Part shown: one piece after another, positions 62,561 to 64,000 of the stretch
How positions within the stretch are numbered: position 1 is the stretch's first letter
How the letters are laid out: every line of letters begins with the position of its first letter
Assembly: GCF_001905545.1 (NCBI RefSeq)
Contig: NZ_LIPD01000002.1
Span: 434,001 to 498,000 of the forward strand
Length of the DNA stretch: 64,000 nucleotides
DNA from: Streptomyces sp. CB02056
Lineage (GTDB): Bacteria > Actinomycetota > Actinomycetes > Streptomycetales > Streptomycetaceae
Direction: 5' to 3'
The notes under the pieces: model-generated
The model's database searches: none
What the model was told of the DNA's origin: nothing
What the model saw: the letters and a program-made list of their open reading frames with translations, nothing else
Program-made: the position numbers and the translations under genes

Positions 62561-63841
62561 ATGACCGTCACCGATGCCGCGTCCGGCCCGACCGCCACGA
62601 CCGGGCGCCCCTGGGCGTCCGAGGCGCTGCACCGGGCCGATCCGCAGCTGGCCGACCTGCTGGCCGCGGAGGCCGAGCGGCGCGCCGAGACGATCCAGCT
62701 GCTGGCGGGGGAGAACCTGACCACCCCCGCCGTCCTGGCGGCGCTCACCGGCCCGCTGATCGACAAGTACGCCGAGGGCTACCCGGGCCGACGGCACCAC
62801 ACCGGCTGCGCGCTGGCGGACGCCGCCGAGCTGTTGGCGATCGACCGGGCCCGCGAGCTGTTCGCCGCCCCGCACGCCAACGTCCAGCCGCGGTCGGCGA
62901 CTTCGGCGATGCTGGCGGCGTACGCGGCGCTGCTGCGGCCCGGCGACGGGGTGCTGGCGATGTCGCTGGAGCACGGCGGCCACCTCAGCTGCGGCTCGCG
63001 CGCCAACTTCTCCGGGCGCTGGTTCGACTTCACCGGCTACGGCGTGCGCGAGTCCGACGGGCTGATCGACCTCGACCAGGTCCGCGACCTGGCCCGGCAG
63101 CACCGCCCCAAGGCCATCGTGGCGGGCTCGATCTCGCACCCCCGGCACCCGGACTGGGCGGCGTTCCGCGAGATCGCCGACGAGGTGGACGCCTACCTGA
63201 TCGCCTCCGCCGCGCAGACCACCGGGCTGATCGCGGCCGGGGTGGCGCCCTCCCCGGTGCCGTACGCGGACGTCACGGTGGCGGCCACCCACAAGCTGCT
63301 GCGCGGCCCGCGCGGCGGGCTGCTGCTGTGCACCGCGGAGCTGGCCGAGCGGATCGACCGGGCGGTGTTCCCGTTCAGCCAGGGCGGCGCGGCGATGAAC
63401 GAGGTGGCCGGCAAGGCGGTGGCCCTCGCGGAGGCCTCGAAGCCCGCGTACCGGGCGTACGCGGAGCGGACGGTGTCCGGGGCGCGGGCGCTCGCCGCGG
63501 GGCTCGCAGAGGCCGGAACGCGCCCCCTGACGGGCGGTACCGACACCCATCTGGTGACCGCCGACGTGAGCCCGCTCGGCGTGACCGGCGCGGAGGCCGA
63601 GCGGCGCTGCGCGGCGGCCGGGCTGCTGCTCGGCAAGTGCGCGCTGCCGTACGACCCGGCGCCGGCCGCCGAGACCTCCGGCATCCGGCTGGGCACGGGC
63701 ACGGTCACCAGCCAGGGGATGGGGGAGCCGGAGCTGGCGGAGATCGCCGGGCTGATCGCGCGGGTGCTCGCCGGGGACGCGGTCGTCCCGGCCGCGGCGC
63801 GGGTCCGGGAGCTGGCGGCGGCCTTCGCCGACCGGGCCTGA
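62561..63841 (+). CDS. Serine hydroxymethyltransferase homologue with altered active site
   Basis: 426-residue fold-type I PLP protein homologous to SHMT throughout. Retained: PLP Lys245 in ATHKLLRGPRGG, EGYPGRR, GGHL, and SGIRLGT with the substrate-carboxylate Arg. Changed against canonical SHMT: the Ser of ASEN is Gly50 (AGEN), the Tyr-Tyr of RYYGG is His79-His80, the PLP-pyridine Asp of DMAH is Ser216 and the ring-stacking His is Gln219 (ASAAQTTGL). Loss of the Asp should cripple ordinary SHMT chemistry. It occupies the glyA3-like place before the atp operon in streptomycetes. It may be a specialised transferase or a non-catalytic paralogue. Confidence 0.85.
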   Translation: MTVTDAASGPTATTGRPWASEALHRADPQLADLLAAEAERRAETIQLLAGENLTTPAVLAALTGPLIDKYAEGYPGRRHHTGCALADAAELLAIDRARELFAAPHANVQPRSATSAMLAAYAALLRPGDGVLAMSLEHGGHLSCGSRANFSGRWFDFTGYGVRESDGLIDLDQVRDLARQHRPKAIVAGSISHPRHPDWAAFREIADEVDAYLIASAAQTTGLIAAGVAPSPVPYADVTVAATHKLLRGPRGGLLLCTAELAERIDRAVFPFSQGGAAMNEVAGKAVALAEASKPAYRAYAERTVSGARALAAGLAEAGTRPLTGGTDTHLVTADVSPLGVTGAEAERRCAAAGLLLGKCALPYDPAPAAETSGIRLGTGTVTSQGMGEPELAEIAGLIARVLAGDAVVPAAARVRELAAAFADRA

Positions 63842-63918
63842 CGGCGGCCTTCCGCGGGTATCCGGATCTCCTACCCGGGAGGGCGAACCGCGATGCACGG
63901 TCCGGGCGTCCGACTCAA

Positions 63919-63924
63919 TAAGGT
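63919..63924 (+). promoter_or_regulatory. Possible leaderless -10 element at window end
   Basis: TAAGGT ends 7 nt before the GTG at 63932, the same geometry as argS and the LCP gene. Confidence 0.35.
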
Positions 63925-63931
63925 GTGTGCC

Positions 63932-64000
63932 GTGGCGACGCACCTCGAACCCCGGGAAGGCAGGGGAGTACCTTCGGTACTTCCCCGTTCGACAGTGATG
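63932..64000 (+). CDS. Start of a possible gene cut by the window edge
   Basis: An open frame from GTG 63932 runs to the end without a stop (23 codons, beginning VATHLEPREGRGVPSV). A leaderless-type -10 element precedes it. A hairpin GTACC-TTC-GGTAC (63968-63980) lies within. In streptomycetes the next gene is a MraY/WecA-type transferase; the closing GTGATG could equally be the start of that gene, making this stretch its leader. Confidence 0.25.
   Translation, partial: MATHLEPREGRGVPSVLPRSTVM

Overview
The window is chromosomal DNA from a very high-GC actinomycete of the family Streptomycetaceae (Streptomyces or Kitasatospora). The evidence is the strong G/C third-position bias, the many GTG starts, leaderless promoters of the TANNNT type placed 6-8 nt before the start codon, a fused KGD-type 2-oxoglutarate enzyme, and a gene order at both ends that matches, from memory, the conserved Streptomyces core. 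That order is malic enzyme - kgd - two-component pair - lon on the left, and lysA-hom-thrC-thrB-rho-LCP-rpmE-prfA-prmC-tsaC-phosphatase-SHMT leading towards the atp operon on the right. No prophage, insertion sequence, CRISPR array or biosynthetic gene cluster is seen.

Layout. 1-17300 is core: malic enzyme, an MDR dehydrogenase, a PadR/DUF4097 autoregulatory operon, a DUF6104 protein, kgd, a histidine kinase/response regulator pair, a rhomboid-like protein, lon with an HspR-type HAIR element, GtrA and a ROK regulator. 17300-24200 holds a membrane protein divergent from a MarR regulator and a DHA2 efflux pump, a Pit phosphate transporter with a PHO box, and a secreted NlpC/P60 hydrolase. 24200-28520 carries an FdhF/YdeP molybdoprotein and a Ser/Thr kinase. 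28580-37590 is an accessory locus of two divergent operons. It encodes a SsuD-like flavin monooxygenase, a GNAT acetyltransferase, two lipoprotein solute-binding proteins, two polar amino-acid permeases, one ATPase and an FAD/NAD(P)-binding oxidase-like protein. 37751-46569 holds a second, closely related Ser/Thr kinase, an FAH-family enzyme, a TetR regulator, a DUF885 protein, a second DHA2 pump, a PfkB sugar kinase and a secreted trypsin-like protease. 46693-64000 returns to core: tRNA-Arg(CCG), a receiver protein, argS, the aspartate-family amino acid genes, rho, LCP, rpmE and the prfA-prmC-tsaC block, ending in an SHMT homologue.

The most interesting region is 28580-37590. Its right-hand operon is preceded by a 25-codon open reading frame (31737-31814) whose peptide carries a TRDHIDFGRVWSAAC motif resembling the cysteine-terminated leader peptides found upstream of actinobacterial sulfur genes. 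Gene content parallels the Bacillus subtilis ytmI (snaA-tcyJKLMN-cmoO) operon for S-substituted cysteines: acetyltransferase, flavin monooxygenase, two binding proteins, two permeases and one ATPase. I propose an S-alkyl-/S-succino-cysteine or related organosulfur uptake and salvage system controlled by cysteine-dependent attenuation. This is inferred, not shown.

Other notable points: an SHMT homologue that has lost the PLP-ring Asp and stacking His; exact sigma-R consensus promoters before rpmE and before the long rho leader; a 42-bp tandem repeat that duplicates the 3' end of prmC; and a Ser/Thr kinase with a C-terminal tail resembling colicin-immunity proteins.
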